Positions 8,182 to 17,270 of a stretch of 64,000 bases of DNA are shown one piece after another (position 1 is the stretch's first letter; every line of letters starts with the position of its first letter). This DNA comes from Streptomyces sp. CB01373. GTDB taxonomy: Bacteria; Actinomycetota; Actinomycetes; Streptomycetales; Streptomycetaceae. Location of the stretch: positions 340,724 to 404,723 of the forward strand of contig NZ_NNBK01000004.1 in assembly GCF_002803075.1 (NCBI RefSeq). The letters run 5' to 3'. The notes beneath the pieces are model-generated. The model was not told the DNA's origin. It made no database searches and was given only the letters and a program-made list of their open reading frames with translations. Position numbers and translations under genes: made by a program.

Positions 8182-8822
8182 ACTGGCTCAACTCCGAGGC
8201 GTTCACGCTCCTCGGCCAGCACATCAAGTGGTCGGACATGACCGGCAACGTCATCGGCCTGCTCGGCCTGGCGTTCGGCTGGCGGCGCTCCATCTGGAGC
8301 TGGCCCACCCAGTTCCTGTCCGGCCTGATCCTGTTCGCCGCGTTCTCCACCGCCCACCTCTCGGGCAGCGCGGGCAAGCAGATCGTCGTCATGGTCGTCG
8401 CCGTCTTCGGCTGGTGGCAATGGAACCGCGGCAAGGGCGGGGCGGCGGACGGCCACATCGCCGTACGGTTCGCCACCTGGCGCGAGCGTGCCGTGCTGCT
8501 CGGCGCCGCCGCGGTCGGCACGGTCGCCGTCGCCGGACTGTTCCAGGCCTACCCGTCGCTGTCCTGGGACCCCTGGCCCGACGCCTACATCTTCGTCGGC
8601 ACCGTCGTCGCCATGTACGCGCAGGCGCGCGGCATGGTCGAGTTCTGGTTCGCCTGGCTGCTCGTCGACGTCGTCGGCGTACCGCTCAACTTCGCCAACG
8701 GCTTCGCCTTCTCCGGCTTCGTCTACATCATCTACGGCGCGCTCGTCCTGTGGGGCATGCGCGACTGGTGGCTGCGCACCCGCACGGACGCGCGGCCGGT
8801 CCTGGAAGGAGCGCCCGCATGA
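8178..8822 (+). CDS. ribM: PnuC-family transporter, probable riboflavin importer RibM
   Basis: 214 aa from the GTG at 8178, which overlaps the ribE stop. It has about seven to eight hydrophobic segments and PnuC-family motifs: [14 protein letters not shown], the [13 protein letters not shown] stretch (WxxW substrate motif) and [20 protein letters not shown]. The general family moves nicotinamide riboside or other vitamins by facilitated diffusion. Members encoded inside FMN-riboswitch operons of actinobacteria are known as RibM and take up riboflavin, so I assign this role from family plus position. It overlaps ribBA by 4 nt (ATGA). Confidence 0.85.
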   Translation: MNWLNSEAFTLLGQHIKWSDMTGNVIGLLGLAFGWRRSIWSWPTQFLSGLILFAAFSTAHLSGSAGKQIVVMVVAVFGWWQWNRGKGGAADGHIAVRFATWRERAVLLGAAAVGTVAVAGLFQAYPSLSWDPWPDAYIFVGTVVAMYAQARGMVEFWFAWLLVDVVGVPLNFANGFAFSGFVYIIYGALVLWGMRDWWLRTRTDARPVLEGAPA

Positions 8823-10147
8823 CAGCGGCACCCGTCCTCTACGGCACCGACACCATGGAGGACTTCACCCTCGACCCCGTCGAGCAGGCCGTCGCCGACA
8901 TCGCGGCCGGCCGCCCGGTCGTGGTCGTCGACGACGAGGACCGCGAGAACGAGGGCGACCTCGTCATCGCCGCCGAGAAGGCGACCCCCGAGATCGTCGC
9001 CTTCATGATGAGCGAGTGCCGCGGCCTGATCTGCGCCCCCATGGAGGGCGAGGAGCTGGACCGGCTGAAGCTGCCGCAGATGGTCGAGGAGAACACCGAG
9101 TCGATGAAGACCGCCTTCACGGTCTCCGTCGACGCCGGCGCCGCCCACGGCGTCACCACCGGCATCTCCGCCTCCGACCGCGCCACCACCCTCCAGCTGC
9201 TGGCGAGCGGCACCGCGGAGCCCACCGACCTGGTCCGCCCCGGCCACGTCTTCCCGCTGCGCGCCCGCCCCGGCGGGGTGCTCGTCCGCCCCGGCCACAC
9301 CGAGGCGGCCGTCGACCTCGCCCGGCTCGCGGGGCTCCGTCCGGCCGGCGCGATCGTCGAGATCGCCGGCGAGGACGGCCGGATGCTCCGCCTGCCCGAG
9401 CTGATCGTCTTCGCCCGCAAGCACGGCCTGACGATCATCTCCATCGAGGACCTGATCGCGCACCGTCGCTCGCCCGAACTCCCGGACCTGCCCGAGCAGG
9501 GGGAACGGCCGTCCCAGCCCGCGGTCCTCCGCGAGGCCGAGGTCCGCCTGCCCACCGCGCACGGCGTCTTCACCGCGTACGGCTACCGCTCCACCGCCGA
9601 CGGCGTCGAGCACGTGGCCCTGGTGCACGGCGAGATCGGCGACGGCGAGGACGTCCTGGTCCGCGTCCACTCCGAGTGCCTCACCGGAGACGTCTTCGGC
9701 TCCCAGCGCTGCGACTGCGGCCCCCAGCTGGACACCTCCCTGGAGCGCATCCAGAAGGAGGGCCGGGGAGTGGTGGTCTACCTGCGCGGCCACGAGGGAC
9801 GCGGCATCGGCCTGATGTCCAAGCTGCGCGCCTACGAGCTCCAGGAGCGCGGCCGGGACACCCTCGACGCCAACCTCGAACTCGGACTGCCCGCCGACGC
9901 CCGCGACTACGGCGCCGGCGCGCGGATCCTCCAGGACCTCGGGGTGACGAGCGTCCGCCTGCTGACCAACAACCCCGACAAGACCGACGCCCTGCTCCAC
10001 CACGGCCTGAAGGTCACCGGACGGGAGCCGATGCCCGTCCAGGCCGGCGAGCACAACCTCCGGTACCTGCGCACCAAGCGGGACCGGATGGGGCACGACC
10101 TGCCCTGGCTGGACACCACCGCCGTGTCCACCTGCGGCAACCAGTAA
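8819..10147 (+). CDS. ribBA: Bifunctional 3,4-dihydroxy-2-butanone-4-phosphate synthase / GTP cyclohydrolase II
   Basis: 442 aa. The N-terminal RibB domain (~1-215) has [16 protein letters not shown], the metal-binding acidic loop, and [13 protein letters not shown] and RPGHVFPL. The C-terminal RibA domain (~225-442) has [19 protein letters not shown], with the three zinc cysteines intact, [14 protein letters not shown] and LLTNNPDK. Both halves therefore look catalytically competent. It makes both precursors of riboflavin: the four-carbon unit from ribulose 5-phosphate and the pyrimidine from GTP. The ATG at 8819 overlaps the ribM stop; the [10 protein letters not shown] segment marks where shorter homologues begin. 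Confidence 0.97.
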   Translation: MTAAPVLYGTDTMEDFTLDPVEQAVADIAAGRPVVVVDDEDRENEGDLVIAAEKATPEIVAFMMSECRGLICAPMEGEELDRLKLPQMVEENTESMKTAFTVSVDAGAAHGVTTGISASDRATTLQLLASGTAEPTDLVRPGHVFPLRARPGGVLVRPGHTEAAVDLARLAGLRPAGAIVEIAGEDGRMLRLPELIVFARKHGLTIISIEDLIAHRRSPELPDLPEQGERPSQPAVLREAEVRLPTAHGVFTAYGYRSTADGVEHVALVHGEIGDGEDVLVRVHSECLTGDVFGSQRCDCGPQLDTSLERIQKEGRGVVVYLRGHEGRGIGLMSKLRAYELQERGRDTLDANLELGLPADARDYGAGARILQDLGVTSVRLLTNNPDKTDALLHHGLKVTGREPMPVQAGEHNLRYLRTKRDRMGHDLPWLDTTAVSTCGNQ

Positions 10148-10169
10148 GCGAACAGACGCGAGGAGACAC

Positions 10170-10655
10170 GTGAGCGGCAAGGGTGCACCGGAACTGTCCG
10201 TCCAGAACGTCGGGGACCTCAGGGTCGCCGTCGTCGCGGCGCAGTGGCACGAGAAGGTGATGGACGGACTGGTGGACGGGGCCCTGCGCGCCCTGCACGA
10301 ACTGGGGATCGACGAGCCGACCCTGCTCCGGGTCCCCGGCAGCTTCGAGCTCCCGGTGGTGGCGAAGGTGCTGGCAGGCCGCGGCTACGACGCGATCGTC
10401 GCCCTCGGCGTCGTCATCCGCGGCGGAACCCCCCACTTCGACTACGTGTGCCAGGGAGTCACGGTCGGCCTGACCCAGGTGTCGGTCGACACCGGCGTTC
10501 CGGTCGGCTTCGGCGTGCTCACCTGCGACACCGAGGAACAGGCCCTTGACCGGGCGGGCATCGAGGGATCCAGCGAGGACAAGGGCCACGAGGCGGTCAC
10601 CGCGGCGGTCGCGACCGCCGCCACGCTCCGCTCAGTATCCGAACCCTGGCGGTGA
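10170..10655 (+). CDS. ribH: 6,7-dimethyl-8-ribityllumazine synthase
   Basis: 161 aa, GTG start preceded by AGGAG (10161). It has the family blocks [34 protein letters not shown] and [17 protein letters not shown] (active-site His in the last), then [21 protein letters not shown]. It condenses the RibB and RibA-derived intermediates into the lumazine that RibE uses. It is the last rib gene, 22 nt after ribBA. hisE follows only 34 nt later, so readthrough into the his genes is likely. Confidence 0.96.
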   Translation: MSGKGAPELSVQNVGDLRVAVVAAQWHEKVMDGLVDGALRALHELGIDEPTLLRVPGSFELPVVAKVLAGRGYDAIVALGVVIRGGTPHFDYVCQGVTVGLTQVSVDTGVPVGFGVLTCDTEEQALDRAGIEGSSEDKGHEAVTAAVATAATLRSVSEPWR

Positions 10656-10689
10656 GCGGCCGCCCGGAGCGCGTAGGGTTGGCACCACC

Positions 10690-10962
10690 ATGTCCAAGAA
10701 GACGTTCGAGGAGCTCTTCACCGAGCTCCAGCACAAGGCAGTCAACGGCGACCCCGCCACTTCCCGCACCGCCGAACTGGTCGGCAAGGGCGTCCATGCC
10801 ATCGGCAAGAAGGTCGTCGAGGAGGCCGCCGAGGTCTGGATGGCCGCCGAGTACGAGGGCAAGGAGGCGGCCGCCGAGGAGATCTCGCAGCTGCTGTACC
10901 ACGTCCAGGTGATGATGGTCGCCCGCGGCATCTCCCTGGACGACGTCTACGCCCACCTCTGA
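10690..10962 (+). CDS. hisE: Phosphoribosyl-ATP pyrophosphatase
   Basis: 90 aa, [17 protein letters not shown], the normal length for stand-alone HisE. The all-alpha MazG-like motif is visible as [18 protein letters not shown] and [20 protein letters not shown], with the glutamates that bind magnesium. It hydrolyses PR-ATP to PR-AMP, the second step of histidine synthesis. It is adjacent to hisG (step one), 56 nt upstream. Longer in-frame starts begin inside ribH and are not used. Confidence 0.95.
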   Translation: MSKKTFEELFTELQHKAVNGDPATSRTAELVGKGVHAIGKKVVEEAAEVWMAAEYEGKEAAAEEISQLLYHVQVMMVARGISLDDVYAHL

Positions 10963-11018
10963 GCACCCCGAGCAACCGCACACACTCCCGTACGAGACGA
11001 ACAAAGGAAGCCGACCTC

Positions 11019-11867
11019 ATGCTGCGCATCGCCGTCCCCAACAAGGGTTCACTCTCCGGCCCTGCGGCGGACATGCTGCATGAGGCCGGCTACCAGCAAC
11101 GGCGGGAGTCCAAGGAACTGCGGATCGTCGACCCGGTCAACGAGGTCGAGTTCTTCTACCTCCGGCCCCGCGACATCGCGATCTACGTCTCCACCGGCCG
11201 CCTGGACATCGGCATCACCGGCCGCGACCTGCTCATCGACTCCGGCGCCGGCGCCGAGGAGATCCTGCCGCTCGGCTTCGCCCGCTCCACCTTCCACTAC
11301 GCGGCCAAGCCCGGCGCGGTCGGCGGCATCGCGGACCTGAACGGCCGGACGGTCGCCACGTCCTACGAGGGCATCGTCAGCAAGCACCTCGCCGACAGCG
11401 GCATCGACGCCTCCGTCGTCCACCTGGACGGCGCCGTCGAGACCGCCATCGAACTCGGGGTCGCCGACGCCATCGCGGACGTCGTCGAGACCGGCACCTC
11501 CCTGCGCAACGCCGGCCTGGAGATCGTCGGCGAGTCGATCATGAAGTCCGAGGCGATCGTCGTCCGCCGCACCGGCGCCGACGTCGAGGAGCCCAAGGTG
11601 CAGCAGTTCCTGCGCCGCCTCCAGGGCGTCCTGGTGGCCCGGACGTACGTGATGATGGACTACGACTGCCGGGTCGAGCAGCTGGAGAGGGCCGTCGCGC
11701 TCACCCCCGGCCTGGAGTCCCCGACCGTCTCGCCGCTGCACAACGAGGGCTGGGTCGCCGTGCGCGCCATGGTTCCCGCCAAGGAGGCGCAGCGGATCAT
11801 GGACGATCTGTACGAGCTCGGCGCCCGGGCCATCCTCACCACGGCCATCCACGCCTGCCGCCTCTGA
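11019..11867 (+). CDS. hisG: ATP phosphoribosyltransferase, long (HisG-L) form
   Basis: 282 aa, ATG preceded by AAAGGAAG. Catalytic half: MLRIAVPNKGSLSGPAADML, TGRDLLIDSG, and the PRPP loop DVVETGTSLRNAGLE (~150-164). A C-terminal ACT-like regulatory domain (~210-282) includes LHNEGWVAVRAMVPAKEAQRIMDDL and ends GARAILTTAIHACRL. This is the histidine-feedback-regulated form that does not need HisZ. It catalyses the first committed step of histidine synthesis. Confidence 0.96.
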   Translation: MLRIAVPNKGSLSGPAADMLHEAGYQQRRESKELRIVDPVNEVEFFYLRPRDIAIYVSTGRLDIGITGRDLLIDSGAGAEEILPLGFARSTFHYAAKPGAVGGIADLNGRTVATSYEGIVSKHLADSGIDASVVHLDGAVETAIELGVADAIADVVETGTSLRNAGLEIVGESIMKSEAIVVRRTGADVEEPKVQQFLRRLQGVLVARTYVMMDYDCRVEQLERAVALTPGLESPTVSPLHNEGWVAVRAMVPAKEAQRIMDDLYELGARAILTTAIHACRL

Positions 11868-11888
11868 GGGACGAGGAGGCAACCAGAG

Positions 11889-12356
11889 ATGTCCGAGCTG
11901 CCCGCACTTCCCGTCACCTTCCGCCCGGGCCGCACCCGGGCCGTCCTGCTCACCGCAGGGGCCGTCATATTCGTGGTGATCACCACGGTGGGGCTGCTGC
12001 TGGAGCAGCTCAGCCCCGGCGAACGGGTGAGTTTCGCCTTCACCGGCGCGCTCCTGGCGGGGGTCCTCGTCCTGCTCGCCCGGCCGAAGGTCGTCGCCGA
12101 CGACTCGGGCGTCACCGTCGTCAACATCGCCGGCCGCCGCCGTCTGGAGTGGGCGGAGATAATACAGGTCAACCTGCGCCCGGGTGATCCGTGGGTGTTC
12201 CTGAACCTCAGCGACGGCACCAGCCTGGCCGCCCTCGGCATACAGCCGGGGATAGCGAAACAGCAGGCCATCGCCGACGCGCGCGCCCTGCGCGCGCTCG
12301 TCGAAGCCCGTTCGGCGGCGGGCCCCGAGCAATCTGGCGACGAACCTCATAGCTGA
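11889..12356 (+). CDS. PH domain-containing membrane protein
   Basis: 155 aa, ATG preceded by GAGGAGG. Two hydrophobic helices near residues 17-38 and 48-63 are followed by a small beta-rich domain of the bacterial PH type (RPKVVADDSGVTVVNIAGRRRLEWAEIIQVNLRPGDPWVFLNLSDGTSLAALGIQ). The C-terminus is charged. The protein is membrane anchored with the PH domain probably cytoplasmic. No specific role is known. It sits 21 nt after hisG and is probably the last gene of the rib-his transcript. Confidence 0.8.
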   Translation: MSELPALPVTFRPGRTRAVLLTAGAVIFVVITTVGLLLEQLSPGERVSFAFTGALLAGVLVLLARPKVVADDSGVTVVNIAGRRRLEWAEIIQVNLRPGDPWVFLNLSDGTSLAALGIQPGIAKQQAIADARALRALVEARSAAGPEQSGDEPHS

Positions 12357-12439
12357 CTCGGGCCGTCCACCCTGCCGCATCGGCCCGTGTCTTGATTAAT
12401 CTGGTTGCGGACGCGTTTTCGCTGCGCCTCCGCCTCTGG

Positions 12440-12510
12440 GTCCCAAGACCGGTGCCAGGGGCTCCTGCTACCCGAGGAGTGACTCCCTCCGGCGATGGAC
12501 GGATCGTCCT
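12440..12510 (+). promoter_or_regulatory. Structured 5' leader before the CNNM pair (candidate cis-RNA)
   Basis: The 224-nt gap before 12581 folds into a three-tier extended stem: CCGG (12449-12452) with CCGG (12489-12492), AGGG (12457-12460) with CCCT (12485-12488), and CTCCT (12462-12466) with AGGAG (12475-12479). A second hairpin, GGACG (12497-12501) with CGTCC (12505-12509), follows at once. The segment GGGTCCCAAGACCGGTGCC and the CTCC/GGAG helix loosely recall the Mg2+-sensing M-box, but I cannot align it with confidence. The downstream genes are divalent-cation-type transporters, so a metal-responsive leader is a reasonable hypothesis. Confidence 0.35.
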
Positions 12511-12580
12511 GCAGTACCTGCGCCGCCCCCTGCCGACATAGCGCGGACCTGTTCCGCGTGAACGCGGAGGCGGCGGCATC

Positions 12581-13927
12581 ATGACCACCCCCCTGCTGCT
12601 CCTCGGAGCGGCTTTCCTGCTCATTCTCGCCAACGGCTTCTTCGTCGCGGCCGAGTTCGGCCTGGTCACGGTCGAGCGACCGGACGCCGAGAAGGCCGCC
12701 GAGGAGGGCGACAGACGGGCCCTCAGGGTCGTCGAATCCCTCAAGGAGCTGTCCTTCCAGCTCTCCGGCACCCAGCTCGGCATCACCATCACCTCCCTGG
12801 TCGTCGGCATGCTCGCCGAACCCGCGCTGGCCGGCCTGCTGCGCGGCCCGTTCGCGGCCGCCGGTGTCCCCGGCGGAGCCGTCTCCGGGGTCGCCGTCGT
12901 CGTCGGCATGCTGCTGGCCTCGGCGGTCCAGATGGTGATCGGCGAGCTCGTACCCAAGAACTGGGCGGTCTCCCGCCCCCTCCAGGTGGCGCGCTTCGTG
13001 GCCGGCCCCCAGCACCTCTTCTCGCGCCTGTTCCACCCGGTGATCTCCGTGCTCAACACGGTCGCCAACCGGCTGGTGCGCGCCCTGGGCGTCGAACCCA
13101 CGGAGGAGCTGGCCTCGGCCCGCACCCCCGGTGAGCTGGTCTCCCTGGCCCGCCACTCGGCCCGGGCCGGCGCCCTCGAACAGGACACCGCGGACCTCTT
13201 CGTGCGCACCCTGTCCCTGGGCGACCTGACCGCACAGCACGTCATGACCCCGAGGGTGAAGGTCAGCGCGCTCCAGTCCTCGGCGACCGCCGAGGACGTG
13301 GTCAACCTCACCCGCGCCACCGGACTGTCCCGCTTCCCCGTCTATCACGTGAAGATCGACGAGGTCGTCGGCATGGTCCACCTCAAGGACGCCCTCGCGG
13401 TGCCGTCCGACGAGTGGCTGCACACGCCGGTGGGCCGTATCGCCCGCCCGGCGCTGCTGGTCCCCGAGACCCTGCCGGTGCAGCCGCTGCTCGCCCAGCT
13501 CCGCAACGAGCAGCCGATCGCGGTCGTCGTCGACGAGTACGGCGGCACCGCGGGCGTCGTCACCCTGGAGGACATCGTCGAGGAGCTCGTCGGCGAGGTC
13601 CGCGACGAGCACGACGCCACCGACGTGCCGGAGGTGGCACCGGCCCCGCCCGAGGACGGCAGCCCCGCCTGGGACGTCGACGGCGGCTGTCGTGTCGACC
13701 TGCTCCGGAGGATCGGCCTGGACGCGCCCGAAGGCCCGTACGAGACCGTCGCCGGACTGGTCGCCGACCTGCTCGGCCGTATCCCGGCCCCCGGCGACCG
13801 CGCCGAGCTGCCGGGCTGGCGGCTGGCCGTGCGCCAGGTCGGGCACTACCGCGCGGAGCGGGTCCGGCTGGTCCGCACCGCCACCGTGACCGACGCGGTC
13901 CCGGCCGTGGCGGAGGCCGCCCGATGA
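12581..13927 (+). CDS. CNNM/CorC (HlyC) family membrane protein with CBS pair
   Basis: 448 aa, ATG preceded by GGAGGCGG. Domains in order: a DUF21/CNNM transmembrane domain (~1-195; starts with LLILANGFFVAAEFGLVTVER and contains ELVPKNWAVSRP), a CBS pair (~215-340; VMTPRVKVSAL ... PIAVVVDEYGGTAGVVTLEDIVEELVGEV) and a C-terminal CorC_HlyC transporter-associated domain (~365-435). The family was once called hemolysin-related, but CNNM/CorC proteins are linked to Mg2+ export. It is immediately upstream of, and overlapping with, a shorter paralogue, suggesting a heteromeric complex. Confidence 0.9.
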   Translation: MTTPLLLLGAAFLLILANGFFVAAEFGLVTVERPDAEKAAEEGDRRALRVVESLKELSFQLSGTQLGITITSLVVGMLAEPALAGLLRGPFAAAGVPGGAVSGVAVVVGMLLASAVQMVIGELVPKNWAVSRPLQVARFVAGPQHLFSRLFHPVISVLNTVANRLVRALGVEPTEELASARTPGELVSLARHSARAGALEQDTADLFVRTLSLGDLTAQHVMTPRVKVSALQSSATAEDVVNLTRATGLSRFPVYHVKIDEVVGMVHLKDALAVPSDEWLHTPVGRIARPALLVPETLPVQPLLAQLRNEQPIAVVVDEYGGTAGVVTLEDIVEELVGEVRDEHDATDVPEVAPAPPEDGSPAWDVDGGCRVDLLRRIGLDAPEGPYETVAGLVADLLGRIPAPGDRAELPGWRLAVRQVGHYRAERVRLVRTATVTDAVPAVAEAAR

Positions 13928-15018
13928 GCGTGATCCAACTGCTGTTCGCCGCGCTGCTGGTCCTCGCCAACGGCTTCTTCGTCGGCGCCGAGTTCGCGCT
14001 CGTCTCCGTACGCCGCAGCCAGATCGAACCGCTCGGCACCGCCCGGGCCCGCCAGGTGCTGCACGGTCTTGAGCGGCTGCCGCAGATGATGGCCGCCGCC
14101 CAGTTCGGCATCACCGTCTGCTCGCTCACCCTGGGCGCCGTCGCCGAACCCACGGTGGCCCGCCTGCTGGAGCCGGTGTTCGCATGGCTGCACCTGCCCA
14201 GCGGCGTGGTCCACCCGCTCGGCTACGTCATCGCGCTCGCGGCCGTGGTCTTCTTCCACCTCCTCATCGGCGAGATGGTGCCGAAGAACCTCGCCATGGC
14301 CGCGCCGGAGAAGGCGGCGCTGTGGCTCGGCCCCGGTCTGGTCGCCTTCGCCCGGCTGTGCCGGCCGATCACGGTGGCGCTCGGCGCCTGCGCCAAGGGT
14401 GTCCTGCGGCTCTTCCGCGTCGAGCCGAAGGACGAGGTCGAGGCCGCCTTCACCAGCGTGCAGCTCGGCCGGCTGGTCGAGGACTCCCGCCAGGCGGGGC
14501 TTCTCGACCCCGAGGAGCAGGAGCGCCTCGAGGACGCCCTGGAGCTGGGCTCGCGCCCGGTGACGGACGTCCTGCTCCCGCCCCAGGCGCTGGTCACGGT
14601 CGGTCCTTCGGTCACGTCGGCCGAGATCGTCGCGCTCACCGCCCGCACCGGCTACTCCCGCTTCCCGGTCGCCGCCCCCGGCGGCGCCTTCCTCGGCTAT
14701 GTGCACGTCAAGGATGTGCTCGACGTGGAGGACGCCGAGCAGGCAGTACCGCAGCGGACGTGGCGCCCGATGGCGACCCTGCGGGCCGAGCTGCCCCTGG
14801 ACGACGCCCTGACCGTCATGCGCCGGGCGGCCACCCACCTGGCCCAGGTGGCGGACGCCTCCGGCACGGTGCTGGGCCTGGTGGCCCTGGAGGACGTGCT
14901 GGAACTCCTCGTGGGCGAGGTGCGCGACCCCGCGCACCGCCTGGCGACCGAGGTACGGCTGACCGAGCCACGGGTCAGCGGCGAGCCGGAGGAGGCCCTG
15001 GCCACCCGGGCCCCGTGA
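13924..15018 (+). CDS. CNNM/CorC family membrane protein, short form lacking CorC_HlyC domain
   Basis: 364 aa, ATG overlapping the previous stop by 4 nt. It has the same DUF21/CNNM membrane domain (VLANGFFVGAEFALVSVRRSQIE ... LIGEMVPKNLAMAAPEKAALW) and a CBS pair ending LGLVALEDVLELLVGEV, then stops after a short tail, so the C-terminal CorC_HlyC domain of its neighbour is absent. The tandem long-short arrangement with translational coupling suggests the two subunits assemble together. The 3' end runs into a strong hairpin shared with the converging ATPase gene. Confidence 0.88.
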   Translation: MSVIQLLFAALLVLANGFFVGAEFALVSVRRSQIEPLGTARARQVLHGLERLPQMMAAAQFGITVCSLTLGAVAEPTVARLLEPVFAWLHLPSGVVHPLGYVIALAAVVFFHLLIGEMVPKNLAMAAPEKAALWLGPGLVAFARLCRPITVALGACAKGVLRLFRVEPKDEVEAAFTSVQLGRLVEDSRQAGLLDPEEQERLEDALELGSRPVTDVLLPPQALVTVGPSVTSAEIVALTARTGYSRFPVAAPGGAFLGYVHVKDVLDVEDAEQAVPQRTWRPMATLRAELPLDDALTVMRRAATHLAQVADASGTVLGLVALEDVLELLVGEVRDPAHRLATEVRLTEPRVSGEPEEALATRAP

Positions 15019-15025
15019 GGCCCGC

Positions 15026-15085
15026 GGACGAGGGGCCCCGGGGATCCGTCCGTCACAGGGCCGACGGATCCTGGGGCCCCCGTCC
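15026..15085. terminator. Bidirectional hairpin between CNNM and EccA-like genes
   Basis: A long stem pairs 15026-15050 with 15063-15085 (GGATCCGTC with GACGGATCC at the top, then GGGGCCCC with GGGGCCCC and GGAC-G with C-GTCC), broken only by two single bulges and one G-T pair. It lies between convergent genes and overlaps the last codons of the ATPase gene, whose stop is at 15053. Confidence 0.75.
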
Positions 15086-16918
15086 CGACAGCACCTCCCC
15101 GTACGCCTGCATCAGGTCCGGCAGCCGCAGCGTCGACAGGTCGTCCCGGGTCGGCGTTCCCGGGTACGTCGACAGCCTGAGGTCCCGGTAGGCGCAGCTC
15201 TTCTCGTACAGGGTCCGCAGGAAGCGCCCGTTGCCGAGTTCGTCGATCCAGCCCTGGTCGACCACGTGCCCGGCGATCGAGTGCAGCTCGTCGCGGGCCT
15301 CGTCGTCCCACAGGTCGCCGTTCTCCGCGGCGAGCACCTTGCCGATCTCGGTGAGTTCCGCGGGCCGGTACGAGGGGAAGTCCACCCGGGTGGTGAAGCG
15401 CGACGACAGCCCGGGGTTGGCGGCCAGCAGGCGGTCCATGCCCTCGGGATAGCCGGCCAGGATCACCACCAGGTGGTCGCGGTTGTCCTCGGCCCGCTTG
15501 AGCAGCACCTGGAGGGCCTCGTCCCCGTACGCGTCGCCCTTCCCGTAGCCGGAATTGGACAGGGAGTAGGCCTCGTCGAGGAAGAGCACCCCGCCGATCG
15601 CGGAGTCGATCAGCTCGTTGGCCTTGACGGCGGTCTGCCCCAGGTACTCGCCGACCAGGTCGGCCCGCTGCGCCTCCACCAGGTGGTCGCCGCCGAGCAG
15701 GCCGAGCGCGTAGAAGACACGGCCGAGGATGCGGGCGACGGTGGTCTTGCCGGTGCCGGAGGGGCCGGAGAAGACGAAGTGGCGCTTGGGCGGCTGCACG
15801 GGCAGCCCCTGCCCGGCCCGCAGCCGCGCCATGTTCAACTGCGCAGACAGGGCCTTGACCTGCCGTTTCACCGGTTCCAGACCCACCATGCGCTCGAGTT
15901 CGGCGAGTGCCTCCTCCAGTAACGCGGGGTCGGTGGGCCCGGTGGGCAGCGGCGGATCGGCGGCCGGTGCGCGCCGGCGCACCGACGGATCGGCCACCGA
16001 CGGCAGCGGACCGCTGACCGGCAGATCGGTCCCGGACAGCTTCAGGTCCCGGCCCTCGGTGCCGAACAGCGGGTCCAGCAGGTCAGGGCCGTCCATGAGG
16101 TCCTGCCCGAGGCCGGTGAGGGTGATCGCGGCGAGACCGGCCGCGTCGTCGTACCCGTCGCCCTCGGCGATCGCCGCGAGCCGTGCCGAGGTGTCCATGA
16201 AGGCCGGATCGACCCGGTGCACCGCCCGGTACAGGGGGAGCGCCGCGGCGCTGCGGCCGGTGCCCTCGTGCGCCCGTGCCAGCCAGTACCTGAGCTCCTT
16301 GCGCTGCGGCTGCTCGCTGCGGCACCGCATCAGCGCGGCCGACAGCATCGGCTCGGCCTGCCCGTACATCTCCAGGCGCACCCGGGCCATGCCGCCGAAC
16401 AGCCCGGCCTCTATGCCGAGCAGCGGATCGTCGAGCAGCGGGTCGGTGTGCCGGACGAGCTGCTCCCAGTCCTTGACCAGGTAAGCGCGGCAGGCGTGCA
16501 GGAAGCGGACCTGGGCGTCGGTGTCCACCGGCGGCAGCCCGGCGAGGGCGCGGTCCAGCTCGGGGACGTGGCGGCCGTCCAGCCAGTGCGAGGCGTGCGC
16601 GAGCAGCAGGTCGCGCGGGCTCTCCAGCACGGGCTGCACCCACCAGCCCAGCCAGTACCAGGAGTTGAGGGTGCGGCGGTGCCGGGCGCGCTGTTCGCCG
16701 AAGCGTTCGCGGTGCCGGTACATCCTCAGCAGCGCGGTGGTCGTGTCGACGCGCAGCGCGTGCAGGCCGAGCCAGCCGTCGGCCATCGCGGGGTCCAGCC
16801 GCACCGCGGCCCGGAACTCCTCCTCCGCCTGTGGATAGGCCCCCATGGTGTAGGCGTCCACGCCTCGCAGCCACGCGAGGTCGGCCGGGGCCTTCGGGCC
16901 CTGCGTGCCGAAGTCCAT
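15053..16918 (-). CDS. EccA/CbxX-type AAA+ ATPase with N-terminal TPR domain (orphan)
   Basis: 621 aa from the ATG of MDFGTQGPKAPADLAW at 16918 (GGGGGA upstream); a 15-residue longer start at 16963 is less likely. The N-terminal half (~1-290) is TPR-like helical hairpins (AYPQAEEEFRAAVRLDPAMADGW). The C-terminal AAA+ module has Walker A SGPSGTGKTTVARILG, Walker B GVLFLDEAYSLS, and the CbxX/SpoVK pattern DRDHLVVILAGYPEGMDRLLAANPGLSSRF with the arginine finger. The architecture equals EccA of type VII secretion, but no esx, eccB, eccC, eccD or mycP gene is in the window. It may be a general remodelling ATPase. Confidence 0.86.
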   Translation of the reverse strand: MDFGTQGPKAPADLAWLRGVDAYTMGAYPQAEEEFRAAVRLDPAMADGWLGLHALRVDTTTALLRMYRHRERFGEQRARHRRTLNSWYWLGWWVQPVLESPRDLLLAHASHWLDGRHVPELDRALAGLPPVDTDAQVRFLHACRAYLVKDWEQLVRHTDPLLDDPLLGIEAGLFGGMARVRLEMYGQAEPMLSAALMRCRSEQPQRKELRYWLARAHEGTGRSAAALPLYRAVHRVDPAFMDTSARLAAIAEGDGYDDAAGLAAITLTGLGQDLMDGPDLLDPLFGTEGRDLKLSGTDLPVSGPLPSVADPSVRRRAPAADPPLPTGPTDPALLEEALAELERMVGLEPVKRQVKALSAQLNMARLRAGQGLPVQPPKRHFVFSGPSGTGKTTVARILGRVFYALGLLGGDHLVEAQRADLVGEYLGQTAVKANELIDSAIGGVLFLDEAYSLSNSGYGKGDAYGDEALQVLLKRAEDNRDHLVVILAGYPEGMDRLLAANPGLSSRFTTRVDFPSYRPAELTEIGKVLAAENGDLWDDEARDELHSIAGHVVDQGWIDELGNGRFLRTLYEKSCAYRDLRLSTYPGTPTRDDLSTLRLPDLMQAYGEVLSGRGPQDPSAL

Positions 16919-17196
16919 CACGTCCCCCACAAACCGTGCCCCCGAAGGTTCGCCGCCAGGCATCCACCTGACGGCTTCCTGTGGTCGAACCGCTGTACCG
17001 CGGACCGGAGTTGCAGGTGCGCGAAGCAGCCGCTCGAAGGTCGCACCGAGGGCATGGTACCCGTGGGGCCGCCGGTCGCCGAAGGGTGCCGCACAGGCCG
17101 TTCGGCGAGGTGGCGGCGGACGGGACGCACCGTGCGTGGTGACCGAGTGTGAGCAAATGGCGTCACGCAGCGTCCGGAGAACGCGAAAAGGGCAGA

Positions 17197-17236
17197 ACGA
17201 AGCCCCCGATCACGGGGGAACAACCGGGGGCTTCGT
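17197..17236. terminator. Strong intrinsic terminator hairpin
   Basis: ACGAAGCCCCCG (17197-17208) pairs perfectly with CGGGGGCTTCGT (17225-17236) over 12 bp with a 16-nt loop. On the minus strand it is followed by a T-rich run (TTCTGCCCTTTT), so it best terminates leftward transcripts from the kinase gene or from the promoter at 17271-17300. Confidence 0.75.
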
Positions 17237-17270
17237 GTTTGCGGGCGGTACGCGATGACCGCTCATTGAG

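Noticed and set aside
12400..12580. Reading the leader as a definite M-box, ydaO or cobalamin riboswitch
   Set aside because: Only short fragments resemble any consensus; kept as an unnamed structured leader.
17197..17236. tRNA or tmRNA gene at the strong hairpin
   Set aside because: No cloverleaf, T-loop or CCA-type end; it is a simple stem-loop with a T-rich tail.
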